The notes beneath the pieces were generated by a model, which was not told where the DNA came from, searched no databases, and worked only from the letters and a program-made list of their open reading frames with translations. A stretch of 28,661 nucleotides of DNA from Chromera velia (taxonomy: Eukaryota > Sar > Chromeraceae), in contig JAHBMJ010001591.1 of the NCBI GenBank assembly GCA_018398765.1, positions 1-28,661 on the forward strand. Reading direction: 5' to 3'. The position numbers were made by a program, and so were the translations under genes. Below are positions 1 to 10,580 of this stretch, one piece after another. The stretch's first letter is position 1. Each line of letters opens with the position of its first letter.

Positions 1-344
1 TATATGTATTAATATATGGCTGGGATGGTTTTTTCAGGGCTCGCTTGGTGTGACCAGTGTCTTCTGATACGGACCGCTTCTTGGAGAGGTAGCCTGGCTA
101 GGCTGTATTACGTGCACGACGCACAGAGTTTCCCCCCCCTCCGTTCAGTTCGTTAATAGAAGTCGACTCTGTCCGTGTCACGACTGGTGGGAGCTTGCGA
201 GGGAGCCCAGGAGAAGAAAAGAAAGTTCGTTTCCATGACAAGGAGCAACAACTCATCACATGCTTGCGAGATCTCTCTCCCCCCCCACTCCCCGGTCGCT
301 CCTCCTCACACCGGTTCGGTTCACCTGTACGTTCCTCTTCTTTC
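1..344. other. Left edge: RPS3A 3' UTR and flank
   Basis: The RPS3A stop codon ends at 345, so the 3' UTR lies here on the minus strand. I see no coding segment that I can support. A TTTTTTCAG acceptor-like site on the plus strand at 32-40 could belong to a neighbouring gene. Confidence 0.5.
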
Positions 345-1316
345 TTACTTGGTCTCAGCGCTGAGGGTGTTGGCGGCATCCTCGGCCTCGGGTCTGACCA
401 TCTTGGATCCGTCGTCGCCGGCGTCATTGCCGTGGAGCTCCATAAGCTTCACAACTGCATTCATTCATTCATTCGATCAGGCACTTACTAATAATGATGC
501 TGCTATCGTAACTCACTGCATTGGGGCGCATTCAATTGATCCCTGAATTGCCTCGGTGCGTAAACTGTGTGTCTGTCTGCCAGCTGCAAGAAAAAGGGGC
601 GAGACGAGGAAGAGAGCGAGGGAGCGACTGACTGTCCATTTTGGGTTTCTTGAGGATCTTCACCTTTCTGATGAAGACGTTCTGGAGAGGGAAGATGGAC
701 TTGCAGGCCTTGTCGATTTCCTTTCCGATGGACTCGGGGATCCTGCATTCATTCATCCATGCATCCATCCATGCATGCAGAGATAGATAGATAGTGATGT
801 ATGTCGTTTGGGGGTGGGATGGATGGGTGTTAGTTACTGTATGGGTTTGTGAAACCTAACAACCGTAATAGTCGGATGGATGGATGGGCGGTCCAGGAAC
901 GATACTTCGAATGAACGTCTAGTGGTTGGATATCTAAGAGGAGTGCGTGAGTGAGTTGGGGGGTGTGTGTGTGTGTGTGAGAGAGAGAGAATGAGTCAGT
1001 TCCTCTAATCCTCTTATCACTTCGTGCTTCCTTCCTCTGCTGTTCTTTGCCCCATCTTCCTCTTCGTCGACAAGCAGAGGGACAGAAAATGACGAACAGA
1101 CAGACAGACTTTATGACTTCTTTTTCGCCCAGACATACATACAGACAGACTATATGTTTCTTCTTCTCCCTTCTTTCTCTCATGTACATGACAGACAAAA
1201 AAAGACAGTCAGAGTGTCAGATTCTGTCTTTTTCCTCGGAGCGAGAGAGGGACACACAGACAGACCACATGTTTCTTCTCCTGCCTCCGTTTCTTCATGT
1301 ATACAACAGACACACA

Positions 1317-1364
<48 letters not shown>

Positions 1365-4300
1365 AGACAAGACAAATTGACAACTTGAGGGACTGACTGA
1401 CTGACAGCTTCTTGACGAGGTCCCTGAGCTGTCCCTTCTCGGCCTCTGCCTTGATGATGTCAACCATCTTCTTCCTGATCTGACGGATCTGCGAGGACTG
1501 AGCGTAGCAAGTCGACTTCACCTGGTCCTTGCTGCAGGCAGACAGGCAGGCAGGGAGGGAGATAAGGAGACACTGCAGTTGATCGATTATGCGCGCTCAT
1601 TCAGTGGCGCCGTTGCTCGATTTCGTTTCTCTTACTCTTTAGTGGTTTGTCTCCTTGCATAATCCCCGCCTGTCCTCACATGGACCGACCGCACCTATTC
1701 TGCGCCGATGATTGATTGATTGATAGTGGTATCCCGCCCCTCTAGAGAAAGCAAGGACTCGCTCGAGACTGTTAGTTCAAAGCGTACACTCACGGCTTCT
1801 CCTGCTCTTTCAGTCACGGAAGAAGTCCAGTCTCTCCCCCGTCCTGCTGGGGGTCCACGACAAACACCAGCCTTCCGTGAACACTTTGCCTCGTTCCATC
1901 CGTCTGCTTCTCAGACGGAGGTATCTGAATTCTGTCTTCTCTGGTTTTCTCTGAGCTGCTCTTGAAACATTTGCCTGCCTGCCTGCCCGCCCGCCCGCCT
2001 GTCTGTCTGTCGGCCTTTGCGAGGCCCAGAAAAGGAACCCAATATTCATGAGTCAGGGAAATATGAGAAAAGTAAAAGAAACCAGACAGTCTTTCCATGT
2101 GCATTTCTGTCTCCCTGTGTTCGTCTGTCCACCTGCTCGTCTGTCTGCCTGTCTGTCTCTCTCCCTCTCTCATGAAAAAATGGAGGAAGAAGAGGAAATA
2201 TATATGAATCTCTCTCTCTTTCTCTGTCGATCTGTTCAGAAAGAGGAGACGGAATAACGCACCGGCGAGTGGTGAAGGCAATGGCGAAGATTCTCATCAG
2301 GTACCCGTCGGTGGTCTTGACGTCCACATGGGCCTCGATGAGGGTGTGCCACTTCTTGATCAGGGAGCAGAGCTTGTCCCTGGTCATGTCCATTCCGTGG
2401 AAGTCGGTCAGGCAGTTTCTTCCCTGTCACCGAAGCGAAAAGGAGGAAGCAAGAAAGGAAGGAGAGGGAGAAAGGAAGTGCGTGAAAAGAGAAACTCGAC
2501 GCAAGGGAGAAATCAAACAGGCTGAAGAAGAAAAGGATCTGACCCAATGAGAAAAAAAAAATGACAAGGCGGAACGGAGACAGAGGGATAGAATATCAAT
2601 TGGACGCGAGCATACATATGCCCAGGCTTACGCACCGACCATTACCATGACATCAGGGAGAACGAGAGAAAGGTGGCAAGATCTAAGAACACGCAGTCGC
2701 GACCAGGCTCGACTCAAGCAGGCGGAACAAAAGCCTCTCTGCCTGACAAATTGAAATTCTCTGTCTACTATCCACCCCCTTTCACTTTCTCTTGCCAAGA
2801 GTTTGTGCACTCTCATCCACTCCCTTTTTTACGCACACAGCTCCCCTCACACAAGATCACCTCATCGCCTCCCGCACATTTGCGGGACTGCCCACGCAGT
2901 CAATTTCAGAAGACAAGCGCGGATTAGCTTCAGCTCGCTCCCTCCCTCCCCCCCTCCTCACTCAGTCACTCAAGCCCCTCTCGCTCGCCGTTTCTCGCTT
3001 TCTCCCCCCTTGCTCTTTCGTCCACTGGATGAATCATTTCAAAGTCACTCCCTGCGTCCTCCACTTCTCATCACACCCACCTACTTCCTTCCTTTCTCTC
3101 TTTCCCCCTCACCTTGTCACTCATCTTTTCCCTTGTGACATCACTTCTCTCTTATTTTCCCGCTTTTTTCTCCCCCTCTCTTCAGCTGACAAGTCCGTCT
3201 TCGTGCACTGCTTCTCTCCCCGTGCCTGGGCCCATTTTGTCTTTTCTCTCTGGAAGGAACTTAGACAGCGTTTGTCTTCCATGCCCCAATCGTCCTGTGA
3301 AACCCTTCTCTTGATTGGCTTCTTTCTGCTATCTTCCGCATAGTACAGATTGACCTGCTGATTGTCCCCCAAACAGCAGGCGGCAAGCTTTCATCCGATC
3401 CCCAGGGCGTCAGGGAAATCCAGCAACAGCACTTTCTTTCATGAACTCTTTACAGGCGTCTAAATCGATCAAATCTTGTCGACAAACCAACAAACCAACC
3501 TGGATGTCCTCGCAACAGAGCTTCATCTTGCGGAAAGCCTGGTCCTCATCCTTGTTCAGATCGGCCAGAGAAACCTCGAAGACGCGACCGCGGAGACCGT
3601 CGGCAGACAGCTCTGCATTCAGTGTATGCGTGCGCATGCGACGCAAATAATTGAAGAAGCTAGAACAGGAGGTCGGCATGTGGATATTGATGTGCCCACA
3701 CACCCTCACCAACGCAGACAGACCTCATATTTGGGCTGTCGGGGGAGAGCATGAGGCAGGCAGAGGACGCCATGCACAGAAAAAACCCGCAGTACAATTA
3801 CAATTGCAAGAGTCGCGAATCAACAGTCCGCCTGCATGGCCCTGGAAAGTTCTCTTTCGGTCCGACCGGTCGGCAGGCAGAAAGAAAGTGGCGAATGAGA
3901 GAGCCCGTTCCGGCACCTCACACCACGAGATTAGACAAGCAGTATGAGAGATGCACAAGCCCATGCGACGATCCCTGTGGCTCCTCAAATTCGTAAATCG
4001 AAGGCCTTTCCCCCTTCAAACCGCCCGCCACACCTCTCTTCTTCTTCGACTTCCCCTACGTGTCACATGTGCTTTCGACACCATGCTGAGAAAACGTGAC
4101 ACAGCTTCTCGATCAACAGACCGAAAGCCGACAAACAAACAGACGGGTAAACTCACTTGTTCCCTGGCTCTTGGTGACCAGAGTCTTTCCAAAGCTGCGG
4201 ACGGAGAAGAGAGAGGGGGCCTTGAGGTCGTACCACTCCTTCTTGAGGAAGGGGTCGCCGCTGCAGAGAAAGCAAGCGGGAACGAAGCATAGGAAAGAGT

Positions 4301-4548
4301 GAATCGGACTTCAAAGGTGTCTGGCACCTCGCCGTACACGCAAACAAGCGTAGAGATAGAGAAGCAAAGAGAGAGCCGCCCAGCACACGTCGCGATATGG
4401 AGACGACAGCAAAGAGAAGTTCACTTGAAAGGAACGCTGAAGGAGGAGAAGGCATGTGAAAACAGAAAGAGAAGGGTTATTCGACTTACACCTTTTTCTT
4501 GCCGCCCTTCTTGCCCTTGCTGATTCTCTTATTCTTCCCAACAGCCAT
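345..4548 (-). CDS. RPS3A: 40S ribosomal protein S3a (eS1), seven exons, complete
   Basis: This is the eS1 protein of the small cytosolic ribosomal subunit, located near the mRNA exit region and used in translation initiation. Exons on the minus strand are 4548-4490, 4260-4157, 3612-3500, 2423-2263, 1531-1406, 742-633 and 454-345 (TAA). The phases join without error to give 260 aa, within the family's usual 255-265. Conserved family blocks are visible: a Lys-rich start [19 protein letters not shown], then [119 protein letters not shown] and KLMELHG, ending in an acidic tail. The introns are 178-1076 nt and GT-AG; several are bounded by tetranucleotide repeats. The ATG at 4548 matches the universal N-terminus. 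The gene shares a short spacer with the divergent plastid gene at 4838. The identification is secure from motif order. Confidence 0.97.
455..2262 (-). other. Introns 4-6 of RPS3A, repeat-rich
   Basis: Intron 6 (632-455), intron 5 (1405-743) and intron 4 (2262-1532) hold no coding segment that I can support. Intron 5 starts with (GTCA)3 and ends in a GATG/GAAT run before GCAG. Intron 6 ends in (GAAT)4GCAG. Intron 4 ends in a TGCC/TGTC run before GCAG. Intron 5 also carries a GT/GA tract (963-990), a CA/GA tract (1311-1362) and an imperfect 50-bp direct repeat (starting at 1144 and 1259). Intron 4 has a GCCT/GCCC/GTCT tetranucleotide block (about 1972-2012) on the plus strand. Confidence 0.8.
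1311..1362. repeat. (CA)n(GA)n microsatellite
   Basis: About twelve CA units run directly into about fourteen GA units inside RPS3A intron 5. The junction of two dinucleotide types without a spacer recurs at 963-990 and 6057-6166. Confidence 0.95.
2424..3499 (-). other. Intron 3 of RPS3A (1,076 nt)
   Basis: This is the largest intron of the S3a gene. It begins GTTGGTTTGTTGGTTTG, an eight-base unit repeated twice in register with the splice donor, and ends at GTGACAG. On the plus strand the middle (about 2770-3250) is strongly C/T-rich, so the transcript is purine-rich there. I see no independent gene. A weak C/D-box-like pair (3073 and about 2966) was examined and rejected. Confidence 0.75.
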
Positions 4549-4837
4549 CTTTACACAATCCGCCACTCGGTGGGGTGCTTCAACAGCTTGACTGAAGGTG
4601 GACCGAGCGGTTTCTCTTAGCCGCATACAGCCCCTCTTAGCTCCGAGGTCCCAGCAGGCAAATTTTGCACTTGGTCGGTCCCGGCCGGGGCCGCGGGGCC
4701 GGGGCCGCGCGCGGGGCCGGGGCGGCGGAACTCATCTCGCGAATTGAACAAGGCTGCATGGAAAATGCTGGAAACAGTACATCGACACTGTAGACACGCC
4801 TGTGCAAGTATCCCCTCCTCATAGTTCTCTCGTAAAG
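4549..4837. promoter_or_regulatory. Shared divergent promoter region of RPS3A and the plastid fibrillin gene
   Basis: The two start codons face away from each other across 289 bp, so both promoters and both 5' UTRs must lie here unless 5' introns exist. The core (about 4676-4736) is extremely GC-rich and built from short GGCCGGGG/CCGCGGGG units including CCGCGG, unlike the flanking exons. I see no clear TATA box on either strand. This supports a CpG-island-like bidirectional promoter, but the role is inferred from position and composition. Confidence 0.6.
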
Positions 4838-6013
4838 ATGCTGTGGTATTGTCTGTTTGTCCTTTCCGCCTCGCTCCCGTCGACAGGCTTTGTGATTCCA
4901 CCTCCAGGCCTCCAAGGGCGAAGCCGTCTCCCGAAACTTTGTGTAGGAAGGCTGTCGCGTCATGCATATTCCCGGGCATCAACGGAACTGAGGGCAGAAG
5001 GACAGGCACAGGAGACTGAGCGCATTTCTCTGAAAAGGGAGTTGCTTGAGAAACTTACTGAAGACAGGGACACAAAAGACCCTGAAATTGCTGAGCTCAT
5101 CAACCGTCTCTCTGCTCTCAACCCGACTCCCAAAGGCGCCGTCTCCCCTCTTTGGATTGGTCACTTTGTCCAGAGAGGGCAGTTGAATTCACCGGGGGGA
5201 AGGAGGGTTGGAGATAAAATTCTCTACACCCTTGGGCGTTCCAGTTTTGACCAGTTCAAGCCAGGGGACCTGACTCTCCAGTTCGACCGGATAGAGAATA
5301 TCATTCGGGAAACAGCCGAGACGGGAACGGGAGGGGATGGAAACACGACCTACACAGTCAGAGTCTGCTTCACGTCTGCGGATGAGAAATACCCAACTAT
5401 CAAGGGTTAGTGTGTCTGAATCTCAGAAAGCTGTGTGTGCCTGCCTTCCTCCTTGAAATCCCTCGCTGCCTCGACTCCATCCCTCAGAGAGAGAAAGAGA
5501 GGGAGAGACGCGCGAGCTCGAACAAACGCACACACCCTGAAACGCGCCTCTGCGAGCATGTAAGCTCCGGACAGGGGAATAGAGTTTGTCCTCCTCTGCA
5601 TCATATTTTGTGTACGGGTTTCTGCAGGTTTCTTCGACACCGAGGGTAAATCTTACGTGGAAGCAAGCGACAAAGGTGGCCTTTCTAGTCCCCTTTCTAC
5701 TTCACGTCGGATGGTTCTCTTCGAAAGAGGCCGGTTGAGGCGGAACGAGGCGGAATGTGACGAGGCGACCTGGGACTCTGTGTTCTCTCCAGAGAGCCAG
5801 AAGAAAGCCAAATGGAGTTTCTCTGCATGGCTGCTCAAATGGACGTTCGGTCGGATGTTGTCGATCAAACGAGAAGAGTCTGCCCAACCTGGGGAGCAGT
5901 CGTACGTCTTTGGTCGTCCTGCTCCGGGGTCTTTGGATATTCTGTACATGGACGATGACATGAGGATCACAAAAGGGAACAGAGGGTCTGTGGTGGTGGT
6001 CACACGTCTCTGA
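4838..6013 (+). CDS. Plastid lipid-associated protein, PAP/fibrillin family, two exons
   Basis: This encodes a fibrillin-type lipocalin-like protein, a family that coats plastoglobules or associates with thylakoids and binds lipids or quinones. Exons are 4838-5405 and 5628-6013 (TGA), joined in phase 1, for 317 aa. Residues 1-17 are a hydrophobic signal peptide ending PSTG. Phe18 then starts a Ser/Arg-rich transit peptide to about residue 55, the classic layout for import into a red-lineage complex plastid. The fibrillin domain follows from about residue 60: a helix with ELLEKL and IAELINRLSALNPTP, a degenerate GKW strand (LWIGHF), and the hallmark C-terminus LDILYMDDDMRITKGNRGS, which matches the family's LDxxYLDEDLRIxRGxxGxxFV. 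The ATG at 4838 is chosen because it gives the signal peptide. The subfamily and exact lipid ligand cannot be told. It is divergent from RPS3A. Confidence 0.85.
5406..5627 (+). other. Intron of the fibrillin gene
   Basis: This 222-nt intron starts GTTAGT and ends TTTCTGCAG. Unlike the minus-strand introns around it, it has no tetranucleotide run at either splice site. It holds a short GA-rich stretch near 5485-5505. Confidence 0.85.
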
Positions 6014-6056
6014 TGATCGATAGATGGGTTCAATTCGGATAGGCAGGCGGGCGGGC

Positions 6057-6087
6057 ACACGCACACACACTCACACACTCACACACA

Positions 6088-6143
<56 letters not shown>

Positions 6144-6166
6144 TTCAGAGAGAGAGAGAGAGAGAT
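6057..6166. repeat. (CA)n(GA)n microsatellite with ATGTTCAGA interruptions
   Basis: A CA tract changes to a long GA tract that is interrupted twice by ATGTTCAGA at about 6141 and 6167. This suggests a 26-27-bp second-order duplication within the microsatellite. It starts about 44 bp downstream of the fibrillin stop codon. Confidence 0.9.
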
Positions 6167-7315
6167 GTTCAGAAAGAGTTTACGCAGGTATGGTGGTTGT
6201 ACCAGTGAACATCCGGATACACACACAAAAGGACGGGACAGCATCAGCAACCAAACGAAACAGATAGAGAAGTAAGCTGACAAACGAAAGCAAGAAGAAA
6301 CAACAGGGAGAGAAAACACTCAAGCAGACAGATAGACAGACAGATGGATAGATTGAGACTGTCAGACAGATAGATAAGATAAATAGATAGACCGACGGAG
6401 AAATGCTTGTGGGGTACAACAAACGGATGGATGCCGCTTGGTATGAAGGAGACTTGAATGAACAAAAGAAATTGGAAAGAAGGCTTACAGGAAGTAACTT
6501 GAATGAAGTCAGGGTGGATGAGAGGAAGGGAGGGGGAAAGGGACGGAAGACAAGACGGACCAATAAAGAGTTTACGGACTGGATGGGAAACGAAAGATGC
6601 ATGCTCAGCTGAACGCCTCCGTCGTTGTGAATAATGTACTGGAAGACGAGCTTTCAAGCATAAAGTGTGAAGCTGGGAGGAAGAAAAGGACTAGGACGAT
6701 GAAGCTTGCTAAAAATGAAAGGTGGAGTGAAGGATGTTTGAAGTGTTCTAAATCCTAGTCTAAGTCGTTCAACCTTGCTCCTCAGCAGTCGCAGCACAAC
6801 CTTGACCTGTCACTGCAGGCAGTCAGCGAGTTCTTCTTGATAGCTCCGAGTCAATGATCACATGGTGTGACTGGTATGGGGTGCGTGTGTACAATTACAT
6901 TGACCGGTCTCCTTGCGAATCTCCTAGCGAATCTCGTGTTAACTTTGCCTATCTTGCATGCCACAGTTGCAATTTGTGAAGCTGAAAAGCGTATGATAAC
7001 TTGATCCTAGCTAAAAATCCTAGCTAAGCTACCTGCAGTGTGCCACAGTGCCAAGAAAAGATGCGGTAGAATTAGGATTAAGATTAATTTTCCGGGCTAG
7101 TTCCCGGGTTTCCCCGCGGTCGAATGCCAGGTGAGTGTGAGGTGACAGCGAGTGTTGACTTACACCATCAAAAATTGCGTAATTGTATCATCAAAAATGA
7201 ATTCTAGCCAGAGAAAGAACGCTCAGGCCAGCCTCTCATGACCTAAAATATATAAAAAGAAATCAGATTGTTAACTTGAATTACTTTTAAGTTTTAATTT
7301 AACTCTTGAAGTCAT

Positions 7316-7350
7316 AAATTTAATGCTAAATTTAATGCTAAATGTTAAAT
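7316..7350. repeat. 12-bp AT-rich tandem repeat
   Basis: The unit TAAATTTAATGC occurs twice, followed by a partial third copy (TAAATGTTAAAT). It sits in the AT-rich tract downstream of the gene A stop codon. Confidence 0.8.
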
Positions 7351-7548
7351 ATTATGAAATTTCGTATAGGCTCAGCAAAAATCCATGTAAACCGAGATAT
7401 AAACGAAAATCACAGTGGATATCACCATGATGTAATCGGTTTGATCGACCCTTACTGAGTTCCGAAATGATGAATAATAAAATAAAATAGAAAATACTGA
7501 TTATATTAACATTATTGTGAATTGATTCTAATCATATTTGAATACATT

Positions 7549-7580
7549 GCAGTCTAGATTGCAGTCTAGATTGCAGTGCA
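7549..7580. repeat. 12-bp tandem repeat ATTGCAGTCTAG
   Basis: Two full copies of ATTGCAGTCTAG are followed by a partial third, ATTGCAGTG. They lie just beyond the 3' end of the gene A coding sequence, so probably in its 3' UTR or flank. Confidence 0.8.
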
Positions 7581-7603
7581 ATCGCTTTAAAGGGCACAGA
7601 AAT

Positions 7604-9302
7604 TTAAGAACGAAGTTTTGCCCATAGTCTCAAAAATTGCAAAGGAGGTTCACGAACAAACCTTTCACGAACACATGCTATTCCTTTTTCTTTGACTGGT
7701 AACTCTTGTAATTTCAACTGTTTGGTCGGCAATTTTTCTGATGAAACACCGTCTGACGGCGCGGGAGCGCGCGGGTCCGCCACGAGGCTTGCGGCGCTCG
7801 GGCTCTTCTGTTTTTGTGCACCGTCTTCTTCGCGAGTTTTTTTTTTCGGCAGGATGTCGACATCTGGCATTCTTTCTCTTCTCGGACAAAAAGAAGGGGA
7901 CGTCAGAGGACTGTCAACGCCTCGACAGGCACCCACATTTGCACTTCGTCGCACCTTCTCAGATTGCGTCCCCACTTGCTCATCGCTACTGTCCATGCCG
8001 GTGTGTGCACAGAAGGCGGCAGACGACACAAGAGCGGGACAGGGATTGAAAAGGCAAATGGGGTACGGGGAGTCATTTGTCAAACCAGCGAATCTGACCC
8101 CCTCCCTGAACTGAGTCGTGTGTCTGGACAGAGTCGCAACAGAAGAAGTGGGCCTGTGGGACTTCTCTGTGCCGTCGGGAGCGGCCTGAGAAGAATCGGA
8201 AGGCGAAGGGAAAGTCAACCAGGGTCGAAGATCGGAAACAACTAACAGGAGTTCCGAAGGGGGGGAGAGACCTTTAGGTCTTCTTGGTCGGGCCTGATAC
8301 TTCTCATGGGGGGACGCCCCTTCTCCTTTCGCTTTCCCCGTCTCCACGCACATCCCTCTGATCTTGTTTGCCTGATTCGCTTTCCCCGTCTCCACGCACA
8401 TCCCTCTGCTCTTGTTTGCCTGATTCGCTTTCAGGAACGGATCATGCTCCCTTCCTATGCACCTTCTTCGAAAGACATCTTTCGCTTTTCCTTCGCACGA
8501 CTCTCGAAGTGGACTGCGCTCGAACCAAGAAACGACCTTTGCAAGTCCGGGCAGATCTTGAAGAAGCTCGCTACTATCAGGTTCTTCTTCTTGCTGCGTC
8601 TTATGTACGGCACTCCCCCCTGAGGAAGACAGACCGGCCCCCCAACCTGAGAGGAGGGCCCTCTCGAGGCTCCGACACCAGAGGTCTTCGGAAAACACCA
8701 AACGGTCCTCACGTGCTGCATCATTCGTCTCCTCCTCAGACTGCCTTCTCAAAGGATCTGCAGCACTCCAATCTGCGAAGACCCCATTCCCCTCCCCCCA
8801 CGCCCCCCTGTGCCCTTCCTCGAGTGACTCTCCTCCCTCACACAGAGGGGAGCACTTCTTTTTGGAGCAGGAGGAAGCTTTTCCCTTTCCGTGCTGTGTA
8901 ACTGGCTCGATCACAACGGAGGAGGGTGCAGCCTCAGAGAGACTCCCAGAAGAAGGAGGACACGAGAGACAACGAGACACAAAGGCCTCTACCACCAATA
9001 CAGAATCTCTTGCTGCAGACAAGCAGGCAGGGCAGCACTGTTCACTGCGTGTGCACGCATGCGCAACAAGACAGACAGGCAGACCGACAGACAGACAGAC
9101 TATAGCCGAGAGACTATATCGCTCTCTCTTTTCTTTTTCTTAGACAGACAGACAAATTGACGATCACGAAAAGAGCGCGGCGACAGATTACTTCCTTCGC
9201 TCTCGCATTTGTTTCCTTGTCGTCCCCCAGGGTTTGTGTTGGTTCCGTAATTCTTTCTTTTTGTGCGGACAGCGGGACGACAAATAGACAGGCAGATACA
9301 TG

Positions 9303-9337
<35 letters not shown>

Positions 9338-10207
9338 ACATACACACACGCACGCACGCACACACACACCTACACATACACATACACGCACTCACACACA
9401 CACTCTCTCTTTCTCACCCACAAATCCACCCGCGCGCGCGCGCGCACACACACACACACACAACCACACATACACACGCGCGCACACACACCTACACCTA
9501 CACATACACGCACTCACACACACACTCTCTCTTTCTCACCCACACATCCACACGCACACACACACACACACACACACTCTTTTGCACGCTCAAAGATGCA
9601 ACAGACACACCTGCGCCGGCCCCCCCTCGCCCGCCCACCCACCCATTCGTGTGCTCGCACACACAGTCATGCACAGTCACACTCACACGCTGAGTTACTT
9701 ACCTAGCGGCCTCACATCTTTGATCCCACCCCCGTCTCCCCCTTCCCCCCCCGATGAAGCAGCAGCTGTCGCCTTCGGGGGGGAGTCTGGCCGCAAAGCA
9801 GGAAAAGGCGAAGGGATGCACGCGGAAAGAGAGGAGCAAGGGGCAGGGGGGGGAGGCGACTCCGGAAAATTTGAAGAAGGGCGAGAGGACCTCAGCTTCC
9901 TGCAGACAGACAGACAGACAGACAGACCAACGCACCGAGTCACATCAGCCTCTTTCTACCGTTCACAAAGGCAATATTTAGCGTTGTCAAGACGCACACC
10001 GACAGAGAGATGGGAATACTTGACACTGAAAAGAAGACCGAAGTTTGACACTCAACGACAGAGAAGAAATCGAAACAGAAAGTGATGGCAGGGATGAAGA
10101 TCAAATCACACAAAAGACGAGAACTCGTTTTTAACCAAACAGAGAAACACATAGAAAACACAAAAGAGGAAGGAACGAAAGAAAGAAGGAAGGAAGGAAA
10201 GAAAGAA

Positions 10208-10255
<48 letters not shown>

Positions 10256-10256
10256 G

Positions 10257-10291
<35 letters not shown>

Positions 10292-10544
10292 CAGACAGAA
10301 AGAAAGAAAGAAAGAAAGAAAGAAAAGAAAGAAAGAAAGAAAGAAAAAAAGAAAGAAAGAAAGAGACAAAGAGAGGAAGAAAGAAAACAAGGAAGAGAGA
10401 GACAGAGGGAGAGGGGGATAGCGAGGTAACCAACCAAGGAAATAGGCAAGAGAGACACAAACTCACACATGCGCACTTTGAGATAGAGAGCCAGGAAGCA
10501 AGTAAGCATACAAGAAAGAAAGAAATGGAGGGAGGGAGAGCGAG

Positions 10545-10580
<36 letters not shown>

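Larger units (their letters stand above)
6014..7603. other. Convergent intergenic region
   Basis: This lies between the stop of the fibrillin gene and the stop of gene A, which is on the opposite strand. From left to right it has a CA/GA tract (6057-6166), GATA/GACA-rich DNA (about 6325-6395), a moderately AT-rich unique part, a GC island with CCCGCGGTCGA (7113-7123), and an AT-rich tract (about 7240-7570) with several short tandem repeats. No open frame looks coding. The 3' UTRs of both neighbours must lie at its edges. Confidence 0.7.

Noticed and set aside
1810-2010. An additional coding exon in RPS3A intron 4
   Set aside because: The flanking exons encode contiguous conserved S3a sequence ([16 protein letters not shown]) without a gap, so an insert here is not needed.
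2962-3073. C/D-box snoRNA in RPS3A intron 3 (GTGATGA ... CTGA on the minus strand); mammalian RPS3A introns do host a C/D snoRNA
   Set aside because: There is no terminal stem beside the boxes and no clear D' box or rRNA antisense element; the two short motifs can occur by chance.
9157-9706. Thr/His-rich open frames on the plus strand
   Set aside because: These are translations of the CA microsatellite with no support from codon use or splice context.
10082-10429. Long Lys/Glu/Arg-rich and complementary Phe/Leu/Ser-rich open frames
   Set aside because: They arise only from the GAAA array, which lacks stops in several frames. The array lies inside an intron of gene A by the phase-matched model.
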